From the NCBI GenBank assembly GCA_965226045.1, contig CBDDBU010000017.1, positions 1-64,000 of the forward strand: a DNA stretch of 64,000 nt, in the 5' to 3' direction. The DNA is from CBDDBU01 sp965226045. GTDB lineage: Bacteria > Pseudomonadota > Alphaproteobacteria > VGEJ01. Below the pieces are notes generated by a model. The model was given only the letters and a program-made list of their open reading frames with translations. It ran no database searches and was not told the DNA's origin. Each line of letters begins with the position of its first letter. Position 1 is the stretch's first letter. Shown here piece by piece: positions 17,049-25,501 of this stretch. Made by a program: the position numbers and the translations under genes.

Positions 17049-17543
17049 GAGCGGATCATCGTTAACCCGCTCCGAATAAAGAACTGGATGCTCTCCGAGC
17101 TGGAGAGCTCGTTGCTCCTTTTCTACACCGGCATATCGCGCGACTCCTCGGCGATCATCCAGGAGCAGGTTGGCAACGCTCGGCGGCAGAACACCGATTC
17201 GATCGAGGCCATGCACGAGCTGAAGCGGGAGGCCGAGCACATGAAGGAATGCCTGCTCAAGGGCGACATCCCTGGTTTCGCGCGATACCTGGGGCGGAGC
17301 TTGGAAGCCAAGAAACGAATGTCCCACAAGATCTCGAACGCGGCGCTCTATCGGGTGATGGATCGGGCGCGCGCCGCCGGCGCCATCGCCGGCAAAGTTT
17401 CAGGCGCGGGTGGTGGTGGCTTCATCACGTTCGTCGTCGATCCGCCCCGACGACCCGCCGCTGTCCGCGCCCTCGAACAAGAAAGCGGCCGGGTGACATC
17501 GGCTCAGGTCACCAAGCTCGGCACCCAAGGCTGGAGAGTGTAG
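17049..17543 (+). pseudogene. hddA: hddA remnant: C-terminal part of heptose-7-phosphate kinase (GHMP family)
   Basis: HddA phosphorylates D-glycero-alpha-D-manno-heptose 7-phosphate. Only the C-terminal half is present: RIIVNPLRIKNWMLSELES, LLFYTGISRDSSAIIQEQ, LKREAEHMKECLLKGD and KVSGAGGGGFITFVVDP, the latter being the conserved late GHMP glycine loop. The first roughly 170-180 residues, with the ATP-binding motif 3, are absent; between the Gfo/Idh stop (16953) and base 17049 there is no matching sequence and no plausible start. The fragment runs to TAG at 17543 and abuts the gmhA start with no gap, as in an intact heptose operon. A deletion removed the front half, so the kinase step is lost unless another copy exists. 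Confidence 0.8.
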
Positions 17544-18128
17544 ATGCGTCAACTCATCCTCGACGAGGTCATCAAGACCCAGGAACTGCTGGCGGAGCTC
17601 TTAGCCTCGGAGGCATTGCTCCAGGCGTTCGAGCGCGCCGCGCGCCTGGGCATCGAGGCTCTCGAGAACGGTCGCAAGATCATGTTCTGCGGCAACGGAG
17701 GGAGCGCCGCCGACTCCCAGCACCTAGCTGCGGAGCTGGTGAGCCGGCTCAACTTCGATCGGCCAGGCCTGGCCGCGCTGGCACTGACGACGGACAGCTC
17801 GGTCCTCACCGCGATCGGCAACGACTACGGCTACGAGAGGATCTTCGCGCGCCAGGTCGAGGCGATCGCGGACAAGGGCGACGTTCTTGTTGCGATCTCT
17901 ACCTCGGGACGTTCAAGGAACATCATCGAGGCGCTCAAGACAGCGGCGAGCCGAGGCGTCATCCGAATCGGCCTGACCGGGCGCGATGGCCGCGACATGA
18001 CCGGGCTTTGCGATCAAATGATCAACATTCCCACGAGCGAGACGCAGAAGATCCAGGAAGGTCACATCATCTTCGGCCATATCTTCTGCGCGCTGATCGA
18101 GCGGGCCATGTTTCCGGTCGAGGCTTGA
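17544..18128 (+). CDS. gmhA: Sedoheptulose-7-phosphate isomerase
   Basis: GmhA turns sedoheptulose 7-phosphate into D-glycero-D-manno-heptose 7-phosphate, the first step to ADP- or GDP-heptose for LPS or S-layer glycans. The 194-residue protein is a single SIS domain. The phosphate-binding loop CGNGGSAADSQHLAAELV (about residues 51-68), LALTTDSSVLTAIGNDYG, SGRSRNIIEAL and the C-terminal QEGHIIFGHIFCALIE are all typical. It begins directly after the hddA remnant stop and its TGA overlaps the hddC ATG (TGATG at 18126-18130), showing translational coupling. Confidence 0.93.
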   Translation: MRQLILDEVIKTQELLAELLASEALLQAFERAARLGIEALENGRKIMFCGNGGSAADSQHLAAELVSRLNFDRPGLAALALTTDSSVLTAIGNDYGYERIFARQVEAIADKGDVLVAISTSGRSRNIIEALKTAASRGVIRIGLTGRDGRDMTGLCDQMINIPTSETQKIQEGHIIFGHIFCALIERAMFPVEA

Positions 18129-18802
18129 TGCAGGCCATCGTACTCGCGGGTGGCGCAGGCGCCAGGCTGCGGCAGGTGCTGGGCGATACCCCTACACCAA
18201 TGGCCCCGGTTTGCGGCCGCCCGTTCCTGACCTACATTCTCGACAACTTGATCAGCCACGGCTGTCAGCGAGTCTGGCTCTCGGTGGGGGTCGGTCAAGA
18301 GGTCGTGATCGATTATTTCGGCACCGCATACGGCTCCCTACCGATCGAGTACGTGATCGAGGATGCGCCACTCGGAACCGGCGGCGCGCTCGCGCGCGCT
18401 GTCGCCGCCGTGGACGAACTGCCCGTTCTCGCGCTCAACGGTGACACCTTTTCCGAGATCGACTATCACGAGATGCTCGAAGCTCACCGTTCGGCCGAGA
18501 GCCCGCTGACCATCGCCATGCGCCGGGTCGAGGACGCCGGACGTTACGGCTGCATCGAACTCGAAAACAGCCGCATCGTGGGGTTTGGAGCCGACGGTGC
18601 CGCCGGCTCGGAGTTGATCAATATCGGCACCTACGTGGTCGGAAAGCGCCTTTTCGCCGGCTGGCCCGAGTCTTTCTCTTTTGAGGACGATTTTCTGCCA
18701 GCCGAGGCGGCACGCTTGCGGCCGCTCGCCTATCTCACCGATGGTTGGTTCATCGATATCGGGATGCCGGAGGATTATCAGGCGGCCCAACGCGCCTGCT
18801 GA
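18128..18802 (+). CDS. hddC: Heptose-1-phosphate guanylyltransferase-like nucleotidyltransferase
   Basis: A 224-residue sugar-1-phosphate nucleotidyltransferase, assigned to HddC from its place after gmhA and its sequence (IVLAGGAGARLRQVLGD, MAPVCGRPFLTYILDNL, DAPLGTGGAL, LALNGDTFSEID, DGWFIDIGMPEDY). HddC would form GDP-D-glycero-alpha-D-manno-heptose. The signature normally has PKPM after the G-rich loop; here it reads TPTPM, so the conserved phosphate-contacting Lys is replaced by Thr. With hddA beheaded next door this may reflect loss of function. Alternatively it is a related mannose-1-phosphate type enzyme. A strong terminator follows at 18919. Confidence 0.8.
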   Translation: MQAIVLAGGAGARLRQVLGDTPTPMAPVCGRPFLTYILDNLISHGCQRVWLSVGVGQEVVIDYFGTAYGSLPIEYVIEDAPLGTGGALARAVAAVDELPVLALNGDTFSEIDYHEMLEAHRSAESPLTIAMRRVEDAGRYGCIELENSRIVGFGADGAAGSELINIGTYVVGKRLFAGWPESFSFEDDFLPAEAARLRPLAYLTDGWFIDIGMPEDYQAAQRAC

Positions 18803-18918
18803 TGTTTCTCGCCCTGGATACCCTCAAGAGTGCGTTTTGAAACGATAGCGTGATCCGCCGCGTCGGCCCTCGATAGGCACGGGCCTCGCCAACGCAGGCA
18901 TGGTGCGGCAGCGGAAGG

Positions 18919-18948
18919 CGGCGGTTCCTCCACTGGAACCGCCGTTTT
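18919..18948 (+). terminator. Rho-independent terminator of the heptose gene group
   Basis: CGGCGGTTCC (18919-18928) and GGAACCGCCG (18935-18944) form a perfect 10-bp stem with loop TCCACT, followed by TTTT. It lies after hddC and just before the convergent MFS gene stop. Confidence 0.85.
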
Positions 18949-18952
18949 CGCG

Positions 18953-20152
18953 TCAGTCGCTCCGCCGGTCGCCACCGAGCCCGCTGACCAACAGCGCGAT
19001 CAGGGAGAAACCGGCGACGACGAGGGCTGGCGGCCAGCTCGATCCGTCGTGCAACGCCGTGACGGCAAGCGCGCCCAGCGCCGCCCCGCCCATCTCAAGG
19101 GCTCCGAGCATCGCCGCCGCGACGCCGCGTCCGCCGGGCGCGGCAGCCAGCGCCACCACCGGTCCGGCCGCGAAGGTGAACCCGAGACCAAAAGCGTAGA
19201 CCGACATGGTGGCTGTGATCGCCGTCGCGGTTTCCAGCCCGGCGAGGAGTACGAGTGGAAAGCCGAGGCCGCCGAGGAGGGCGAAACCTAGCCCCACCCG
19301 GACCATGCGATCGACGCCGAGTCGCGCGACGCCACGGTTGGCGCCGAAGCTGCCGACGAAGAACGCTACCACGATGACTGCCTGGTAGTAGCCGAAATCC
19401 TGGGTTCGCACGCCGAGGCGGTCGATGAGGATGAACGGCGCCGCCGTGATGAACGCGAACAGGGCCCCCAGCGTCGCACCGAGGACCAGCGCGGTGACGA
19501 GATAGCGCCGCGGTCGAAACAACGTCCCGTAGTCGGTCAATAGGCGTCGCGGACGCATCGCGGCACGGTCGGGCACCGTTGTTTCAGGGAGAAACCGGGC
19601 CACCAGCGCGACGACGACGCCGGCAACCAAGGCTAGGAGAAAGAAGTTAGCGCGCCAGCCCTGCCAGACATGGATGTAGCCGCCGATGATCGGCCCGACC
19701 GCCGGGGCCAGCGCCACGGTCATGCCATAGGCCGCGAGCACGCGAACCCCGCCTTCGTCGTCATACAGGTCGCGGATGACGGCCAGCGCCACCACCGCTT
19801 CGGTGGCGGCGGCTATACCCTGGAGGGTCCGTGCGACGATCAGCATCTCGATCGATGAGGCCAGTGCGCAGCCCAGACTGGTCAGCACGAAGGCGAGCAT
19901 CCCCGCCAACAGCACTGGCCGCCGCCCAAAACGATCGGAGAGTGGCCCGTAAATCAACTGCGCGGCGGCAAAGCCGAGGAGGTTAAGACTGAGCGTGAGT
20001 TGCACCGACTCGGCGTCGGTGCCGAAGTACGCCGGCAGATGCGGCAGGCTCGGCGTATACAGATCGGTCGAGAGAATGCTGGCGGCGCTGGCCGAGATCA
20101 GCACGGCCGGTATGATCAGCGGCACCCGACGCGGCGCGAGGGTCTCGCTCAC
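18953..20152 (-). CDS. Bcr/CflA-family MFS drug efflux transporter
   Basis: A 12-helix major facilitator of 399 residues. Typical of the Bcr/CflA group are STDLYTPSLPHLPAYFGTD at the first helix, the loop GPLSDRFGRRPVLLAG and the motif ARTLQGIAAATEAVVALAVIRDLYD. Such proteins expel small drugs or metabolites using the proton gradient. I place the start at GTG 20152: its GTG overlaps the TGA stop of the upstream SGNH gene (GTGA at 20149-20152), a coupling also used at the next junction. A GTG seven codons upstream is an alternative. It is the last gene of a three-gene minus-strand operon. Confidence 0.85.
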   Translation of the reverse strand: MSETLAPRRVPLIIPAVLISASAASILSTDLYTPSLPHLPAYFGTDAESVQLTLSLNLLGFAAAQLIYGPLSDRFGRRPVLLAGMLAFVLTSLGCALASSIEMLIVARTLQGIAAATEAVVALAVIRDLYDDEGGVRVLAAYGMTVALAPAVGPIIGGYIHVWQGWRANFFLLALVAGVVVALVARFLPETTVPDRAAMRPRRLLTDYGTLFRPRRYLVTALVLGATLGALFAFITAAPFILIDRLGVRTQDFGYYQAVIVVAFFVGSFGANRGVARLGVDRMVRVGLGFALLGGLGFPLVLLAGLETATAITATMSVYAFGLGFTFAAGPVVALAAAPGGRGVAAAMLGALEMGGAALGALAVTALHDGSSWPPALVVAGFSLIALLVSGLGGDRRSD

Positions 20153-21366
20153 GGCGTGGCGTAGGCGGCGCACAATGGTGCGGCCAGGGCCTCACCCGCT
20201 GCCCGATGACCGGTGGCGTTCCAATGTCCGCCGGCGAAGCTCGGCCCGCCATGGAGATTGATCTGGCGCGTCTCGGCGTAGGCGCGCAACGGTCCGAGCA
20301 AGGAGACATGGCTAATGCCGTTGGCCGTGGCGAAGCGCGCGATGCGGCGATCGGGGTAATCGAGGTCGGTGACCGCCAGCTCGTCCATCAACGATGCGCG
20401 CACGCGTGCGTCCGGATAGACCTGGATCGGGTTGGTCAGCGTCGCGAGCCACAAGGTGGCGCCGTTCTCGTCGGTGGCGGCCGCGATGGCGGCGAACAGG
20501 GCCTCGGTCACCTGCCATGCCTGGCGCCAGCGGGGCTCCTCTGGTCGCCGATAGACGCCCTTATCGAGGCTGCCGTTGAGCTGATCAAAGAGGTCGAGGT
20601 CCTTGTACTTGGACCGGTATTTGACGTACCGACGGGCCTGATAAATCACCTGGAAGACGCGCACCCGATTGAAGATCGCACGCTGAACGTTGGCCCATAG
20701 CTTCCCCACTCCGAACAACGAGGATGTCAGGTTCGACTGGTCGAGCGTCAGAGCACCGTCGCGCAGTTGGAAGAAGGGACGACGCTCGTGTCCATCCAGA
20801 GCCCGGCTATTATTCCAAATATCGTTGCCGGTGAAGACGGCCAACAGCACGACATCGGGCGCGTACTTCCAGACATACCGGTTCAACACCAGGTACTCCT
20901 GTGCCGTCCCATAGCCGCTGACCCCGAAGTTGAGCACCTCGGCCGAACGGCCGCTCGTCGCTAGACACTCACCGAGCCGCGCCTCCAACACCTTCCAATA
21001 GGTCTCGTGGAGGGCGACCTCGCGGCCCTCGGTAAACGAATCCCCGAGCGTAGCAATGCGTACGGTGTTCTTTGGTTTGGCGATTGGGTGGTCAATGTCG
21101 CGAAATCCCTCGGCGTTGATGCTGATCAGCGTTCGTCCCTCGACCGCATAGGTGCCCGTCGTCCCGGCGATGGGCGCCCAGCCCAGTTCGTCGTGGCGCG
21201 CGCCGAACTCAGGGTAGGCGATGCCAAGCACGCGGAAGGCGACCTCGGCCATGACCAGCGCCACCAGGATGCCACCCACGACGAGGGTGATATTGGCGGG
21301 CCAGGCTCGCTTGCGTCGCGGTGGGGTGTCGCGCGTTGGGGCCGGGGCGCCGCCGGTGTTCGTCAC
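20149..21366 (-). CDS. SGNH/GDSL-type hydrolase with N-terminal membrane anchor
   Basis: A 405-residue protein with one hydrophobic segment near the N-terminus (ITLVVGGILVALVMAEVAF) and an SGNH hydrolase fold facing the periplasm. Block I is IATLGDSFTEG with nucleophile Ser; the Gly block is NFGVSGYGTAQEY; the Asn block is AVFTGNDIWNNS; the C-terminal Asp/His block is probably GGHWNATGHRAAGEAL. Related proteins act as acyl-esterases on polysaccharides, but the substrate here is unknown. It begins with GTG at 21366 overlapping the TGA of the alpha/beta hydrolase gene, and its own TGA overlaps the MFS start. Confidence 0.8.
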   Translation of the reverse strand: MTNTGGAPAPTRDTPPRRKRAWPANITLVVGGILVALVMAEVAFRVLGIAYPEFGARHDELGWAPIAGTTGTYAVEGRTLISINAEGFRDIDHPIAKPKNTVRIATLGDSFTEGREVALHETYWKVLEARLGECLATSGRSAEVLNFGVSGYGTAQEYLVLNRYVWKYAPDVVLLAVFTGNDIWNNSRALDGHERRPFFQLRDGALTLDQSNLTSSLFGVGKLWANVQRAIFNRVRVFQVIYQARRYVKYRSKYKDLDLFDQLNGSLDKGVYRRPEEPRWRQAWQVTEALFAAIAAATDENGATLWLATLTNPIQVYPDARVRASLMDELAVTDLDYPDRRIARFATANGISHVSLLGPLRAYAETRQINLHGGPSFAGGHWNATGHRAAGEALAAPLCAAYATP

Positions 21367-22214
21367 GAAGCGATGAAGTCGCGGATAACGGCGAAGGCGC
21401 GCTCGGGGTTGTCCTGATCGACGCTGTGGGCCCAGCCCTCGAACAACTCGTGGCGCACCAGGTCCGCCGGCAGCGCCGCCGCCAGGTCCTCGGAGTCGGC
21501 CACTGGCCTGATGGGATCAAGCGCGCTGGCCAGGACCAACGTCGGGCAGCGCACCTTGCCAAGATCGGGCAGGAAGTCGAAGCGATGGCCTTCGTCGTCG
21601 GGGCCGAAGAAGTGCCCCAGCATGTCGCGATTCATGACGCTGCGCTTGACCATGTTCGAATCGTAGGGGCTCGGGTTGTAGAGCGGGAAGCAGACCTCCA
21701 GGTAGGGATCGAGGACACCGGGCTGGGTCGGATCGCTCCAATAGTGCTCGGCGGTCTCGCGGGCCTTCGCGCCGCCCAACCGTTCGAACATGTCGTAGGC
21801 ACGGTCGAGGCGCATGGCGCCCGCCGTGCTCGACAGGATGAGCTTGGCGGGGGTATCGGGGTGGCAGAGCGCGAAGGCCTGGGCGACGAAGCCACCGAAC
21901 GAGACGCCGAGAACGATAGGCCGCTCGATCTCCAGGACTGCGCACAAGGCCTTCAAGTCATCGGCCCACTGGTCGAGGTTCCAGCGCTCGGGGCTGCTGC
22001 GATCGCTACGGCCGTTGCTGCGGTGATCGACATAGACGAGCTGTGCCACATCCGCGAGCTCGGAGTGCGCCGGCTTGAGGTGCGAGTGATCGAAGCCCGG
22101 TCCCCCGTGCAACAACAGGAGCGTCGTCCGCTCGACCATCTCCGGCCCATCCGGCACCAACTTCGCCCCCTCAACATCGATGAACAGCCTGATGTCACCA
22201 ATATCCACCCGCAT
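21363..22214 (-). CDS. Alpha/beta hydrolase, proline iminopeptidase-like
   Basis: A 283-residue alpha/beta hydrolase. The oxyanion motif LLLHGGPGFDHSHLKP resembles proline iminopeptidases and related amidases. VDHRSNGRSD replaces the usual DQRGxGRS; the nucleophile elbow is LGVSFGGF; the acid is likely in ASALDPIRPV and the base His in EGWAHSVDQDNPE. Substrate cannot be told: peptide, homoserine lactone or ester are all possible. It is first in the operon with the SGNH hydrolase and MFS gene, and diverges from the AlgH-like gene across about 100 bases. Confidence 0.82.
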   Translation of the reverse strand: MRVDIGDIRLFIDVEGAKLVPDGPEMVERTTLLLLHGGPGFDHSHLKPAHSELADVAQLVYVDHRSNGRSDRSSPERWNLDQWADDLKALCAVLEIERPIVLGVSFGGFVAQAFALCHPDTPAKLILSSTAGAMRLDRAYDMFERLGGAKARETAEHYWSDPTQPGVLDPYLEVCFPLYNPSPYDSNMVKRSVMNRDMLGHFFGPDDEGHRFDFLPDLGKVRCPTLVLASALDPIRPVADSEDLAAALPADLVRHELFEGWAHSVDQDNPERAFAVIRDFIAS

Positions 22215-22310
22215 CGCAATCCTTATTCACTGGTTTTCTAGCCGACCGACACTAGCGCCAAAATCGAGACCGGGCCATCAGCGGTCGCGGTGTGGTATCG
22301 TGGCGGCGCC

Positions 22311-22946
22311 GTGCGATGTCTCACCACCCTGCTGCGCGCGCTCCTCCTCGCGGCTCTCCTTCCCCTCGCGGTCGCGACGGCGGACGAAGAGCGCGTCGGC
22401 GACGCGCGCTACCTTGAGGGCCAGTTGTTGGTGGCGAGTCCGGCCATGGCCGATCCGCGCTTCGCCCGGACGGTGATACTCATGGTGCGGCACAACGCCA
22501 ACGGCGCCATGGGCCTGGTGGTCAACCGCCAGATGGGCTCCACCACCCCCTCGAACATCCTGCGCGAATTTGGCCTCGAGGTTGACCAGGCCCTGGTCCA
22601 GAGCGAGGACGACGGGACCAAAATCCGCGTTCACTATGGCGGCCCCGTCCAGCTGGCGCTGGGGTTCGTCCTGCATTCGGCCGATGTCGCGCGCGCCGAG
22701 ACGATCGTGGTTGGCGGCGTCGGGCTGACCGCCGCTGTCGCGATGCTGCGGATGATAACGACCGGCGATGGTCCCAGGCGACGTTTGTTTGCCCTCGGCT
22801 ACGCCGGCTGGGCGCCCGGCCAGCTTGAGGCCGAATTGGCCCGACAGGACTGGGTCAGTGTGCCGGCCGACGAAGACCTCATCTTTGATGATGACGTCGA
22901 TAGTAAGTGGAAGCGGGCCATGGCCAAGCGCGCCACCGAACTTTAG
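22311..22946 (+). CDS. YqgE/AlgH family (DUF179) protein with signal peptide
   Basis: The DUF179 fold begins LEGQLLVASPAMADPRFARTVILMV and continues with NGAMGLVVNRQMG, VHYGGPVQLALGFVLHS and FALGYAGWAPGQLEAEL, all characteristic. Total length is about 211 residues. Unlike classical cytoplasmic AlgH/YqgE proteins, a typical export signal precedes it: basic start, then LLRALLLAALLPLAVATA and a likely cut after ATA. I start at GTG 22311; the next upstream in-frame GTG (22290) would add a polar tail before the signal. Function of the family is unclear. A G+C hairpin follows the stop. Confidence 0.85.
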   Translation: MRCLTTLLRALLLAALLPLAVATADEERVGDARYLEGQLLVASPAMADPRFARTVILMVRHNANGAMGLVVNRQMGSTTPSNILREFGLEVDQALVQSEDDGTKIRVHYGGPVQLALGFVLHSADVARAETIVVGGVGLTAAVAMLRMITTGDGPRRRLFALGYAGWAPGQLEAELARQDWVSVPADEDLIFDDDVDSKWKRAMAKRATEL

Positions 22947-22973
22947 CCGATCAGGCGCCTCACCACCGATCTC

Positions 22974-22994
22974 ACCCCGGCCTCGATCCGGGGT
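22974..22994 (+). terminator. Hairpin after the AlgH-like gene
   Basis: ACCCCGG and CCGGGGT form a perfect 7-bp stem with loop CCTCGAT, 27 bases after the stop codon. No T run follows, so it may only stabilise the 3' end or assist Rho. It also sits just past the end of the yqjG tail on the other strand. Confidence 0.4.
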
Positions 22995-23180
22995 CTACCC
23001 GCTCGCCGGGACGACCAGCTAAGAGACGGCCGCCAAGCGGGCGCGGTCGTGCGGCCGGCTGAAATCCAAATCGGGTTCCTTGGCCACGATCCGCTGCGGG
23101 TTGATACTCTCGTGGCTTTGGTAGTAGTGGCGTTTGTTGTGATCCATGTTGACGGTCTCGGCGATCCCCGGCACCTGGTA

Positions 23181-24555
23181 GAGCTATAACCGAATCTTGT
23201 GTACGGCGTTGAAATGAAGGCGGCGTATCCTGGTGATTGTTGATGTCACCACTTGAGCTAAGCCAAGGAAGGATAGGCCATGAAAGAGAATACCGTTGTT
23301 GCTTTTCAAAACCCATCTGATTTTCAGAAAGATCCGTTGACGGAAGTCCTACAAGCTGGAGCTCGCGAGTTGTTGGCCCAAGCCGTTGAGGCCGAGGTCT
23401 CCGTGTTTTTGGGTAGCCATGCGGCGCTTGTTGACGCCGCCGGCCGCCGCCGGGTTGTCCGCAATGGATATCTGCCGGAACGCTTCATCCAGACCGGGAT
23501 CGGCCCGGTGAGCGTGCGCCAACCCCGTGTGCGGGACCGGGGGGACGGCGCCATCCGCTTCACGTCGGCGATCCTGCCGCGCTATCTGCGCCGCGCCAAG
23601 AGCCTGGAAGACCTTTTGCCATGGCTGTATCTGAAGGGCATTTCCACCGGCGACTTCGGGGAAGCCTTGGCGGCGCTCCTGGGGAGCTCCGCGCCGGGGC
23701 TTTCGGCCTCCACGATCACCCGGCTGAAAGAGGTCTGGGGGGTTGAGGCGGAGCGCTGGCAACGGCGCGACCTCACGGCCAAGCGCTACGTCTATTTCTG
23801 GGTGGACGGCATCTATTTCAGCGCCCGCATGGAGGAAGAGAAGCAGTGCATCCTGGTGATCGTCGGGGCCACGGACAAGGGACAGAAGGAACTGATCGCC
23901 ATCGCCGACGGCTATCGCGAAAGTGAGCAGTCCTGGCTCGAAGTTCTGCTCGATCTCAAGCGGCGCGGCCTTGAAATGGGTCCGCAACTGGCGCTCGGCG
24001 ACGGCGCGCTCGGCTTCTGGAAGGCGCTCCGCCAAGTCTACCCAGGCGCCCGCGAGCAACGCTGCTGGGTTCACAAGACGGGCAACGTCTTGAACAAGCT
24101 GCCCAAGGGTCTGCAAAAGAAAGCCAAGGGGCGCCTGCAAGACATCTGGATGGCCGAAACCAGGAAGGATGCCGAGAGCGCCTTCGACTTCTTCCTGGAA
24201 GCCTACGGGCCGAAGTACGACAAGGCCGCGGCCTGCCTGGCCAGGGACCGCGACGTCCTGCTGACGTTCTACGACTTCCCCGCCGAGCACTGGAAGCATG
24301 TACGCACGACCAACCCCATCGAGAGCACGTTCGCCACGGTTCGTCTGCGCACCTACCGGACCAAGGGCTGCCTGTCGCGCAAGACGGCGATGGCCATGGT
24401 CTTCAAACTATGCCAGTGCGCTCAGAGAAAATGGAGAAAACTCGATGGATCGAACCATCTCGCCGAGATCATTCGCGGCGTCAAATTCGTAGATGGAGAA
24501 CGCCAGGATCGCGCCGCCGCATGATCAGCCCATACACAACTTTTGACAATAGCTC
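23181..24555 (+). mobile_element. IS256-family insertion sequence B, complete, 1375 bp
   Basis: Inverted ends: GAGCTATAACCGAATCTTGTGTA on the left against GAGCTATTGTCAAAAGTTGTGTA as complement of the right (positions 23181 and 24555). A perfect 9-bp target duplication CACCTGGTA flanks it (23172-23180 and 24556-24564). The target lies in the yqjG codons for YQV. The unbroken duplication and otherwise intact host gene point to recent insertion. Confidence 0.92.
23280..24524 (+). CDS. IS256-family transposase (element B)
   Basis: A 414-residue mutator-type DDE transposase. N-terminal LTEVLQAGARELLAQAVEAEV and RNGYLPERFIQTGIGPV match the family; catalytic Asp residues lie in YFWVDGIYFSAR and LALGDGALGFWKAL, and the Glu in RTTNPIESTFATVRLRT. 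The ATG at 23280 follows AAGGAAGGA. The frame is complete. The C-terminus (VDGERQDRAAA) ends 31 bases before the right end of the element. Confidence 0.93.
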   Translation: MKENTVVAFQNPSDFQKDPLTEVLQAGARELLAQAVEAEVSVFLGSHAALVDAAGRRRVVRNGYLPERFIQTGIGPVSVRQPRVRDRGDGAIRFTSAILPRYLRRAKSLEDLLPWLYLKGISTGDFGEALAALLGSSAPGLSASTITRLKEVWGVEAERWQRRDLTAKRYVYFWVDGIYFSARMEEEKQCILVIVGATDKGQKELIAIADGYRESEQSWLEVLLDLKRRGLEMGPQLALGDGALGFWKALRQVYPGAREQRCWVHKTGNVLNKLPKGLQKKAKGRLQDIWMAETRKDAESAFDFFLEAYGPKYDKAAACLARDRDVLLTFYDFPAEHWKHVRTTNPIESTFATVRLRTYRTKGCLSRKTAMAMVFKLCQCAQRKWRKLDGSNHLAEIIRGVKFVDGERQDRAAA

Positions 24556-25402
24556 CACCTGGTACAGTTCGCGCGGGTAGTTGGAGAGGTGGGGATAGTC
24601 CTCCATCCGTCGCAGATTGCACTTGAAGTGGCCGACATAGACCGCATCGAACCGCACGAGGGTCGTGAATAGCCGCCAGTCCGCCTCGGTGAGCCGCCCG
24701 CCCACCAGATAGCGTTGTTGCCCGAGCCCGCGCTCGATCTCGTCCACGGCGGCGAACAGGGCGTCGAACGCCTCCTCGTAGGCCGCCTGGCTCGACGCGA
24801 AGCCGCACTTGTAGACGCCGTTGTTGATGTTCGCATAGACCAACGCGTTGACGGCATCGATTTCAGCGCGCAGCGGCGCTGGGTATAGGTCGAGGCCGTC
24901 ATCGCCGAAACCCGCGAACGCCGCGTTGAACATGCGAATGATCTCGGCGGATTCGTTGTTCACGATCGTATGTTCGGCCTTGTCCCAAAGCACCGGCACG
25001 GTGACGCGGCCGGTGTAGCCAGGACACGCCTTGACGTAGATGTCTTGCAGGTAGCGTGCGCCATTGACGCTGTCGGGGATGGCGCCCCGCTGATCGCCAA
25101 AGTGCCAGCCGCCCTCGCCCATGATCGGATCGACGACCGAGACCGAGATCGCCGGCTCCAGCCGTTTCAGCTTACGCACGACCATGGTGCGGTGGGCCCA
25201 CGGACAGGTATGGGCCACGTAGAGGTGGTAGCGGCCGGCCTCGGTCTTGTGGCCTGACGATCCGTCGGCGCTGATGGTCCCGTGAAAGACGGTCCGCGCC
25301 CTCACGAAGCGGCCACCGGTAGGCGCGGCGGTGGGCATTTCCGTCGTCCAGACGCCGCCGATCAACTGACCCATCGGTACTCCTCGCCGCGATCGGCGCA
25401 CG

Positions 25403-25420
25403 CGTCACAAAACATTCACA
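25403..25420 (+). promoter_or_regulatory. Pho box upstream of pstS
   Basis: CGTCACA-AAAC-ATTCACA shows the PhoB pattern of two 7-base half-sites separated by four bases. It sits in the 127-base gap between the divergent yqjG and pstS genes, about 80 bases before the pstS start, where PhoB activation would be expected under phosphate starvation. Confidence 0.6.
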
Positions 25421-25501
25421 CGGTCGTCAGAAATCGGCAACAGACGACGGCTATACGGACCTCGTGAAGGCATCGCATGAGTTCCGAGGACAGGTGAGGA
25501 C

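Larger units (their letters stand above)
23019..25374 (-). pseudogene. yqjG: Glutathionyl-hydroquinone reductase, split in two by IS256
   Basis: The gene starts at ATG 25374 (MGQLIGGVW) and codes for the YqjG/ECM4 type of glutathione transferase, which strips glutathione from glutathionyl-hydroquinones. The thioredoxin-like domain has the catalytic Cys in YVAHTCPWAHRTMV; the helical domain follows (NNGVYKCGFASSQAAYEEAF, YLVGGRLTEADWRLFTTLVRFD). Coding stops matching at RELYQV (24565). On the far side of the inserted IS256 (23181-24555) the tail resumes: LYQVPGIAETVNMDHNKRHY, SHESINPQRIV and LDFSRPHDRARL, ending at TAG 23019-23021. Removing the element and one 9-bp target copy gives a continuous 323-residue frame, the family length. 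The insertion alone inactivated it. Confidence 0.93.

Noticed and set aside
23181..24555. IS256 elements A and B as ends of one composite transposon
   Set aside because: Their ends and transposases are clearly different, so they cannot act as a matched pair.
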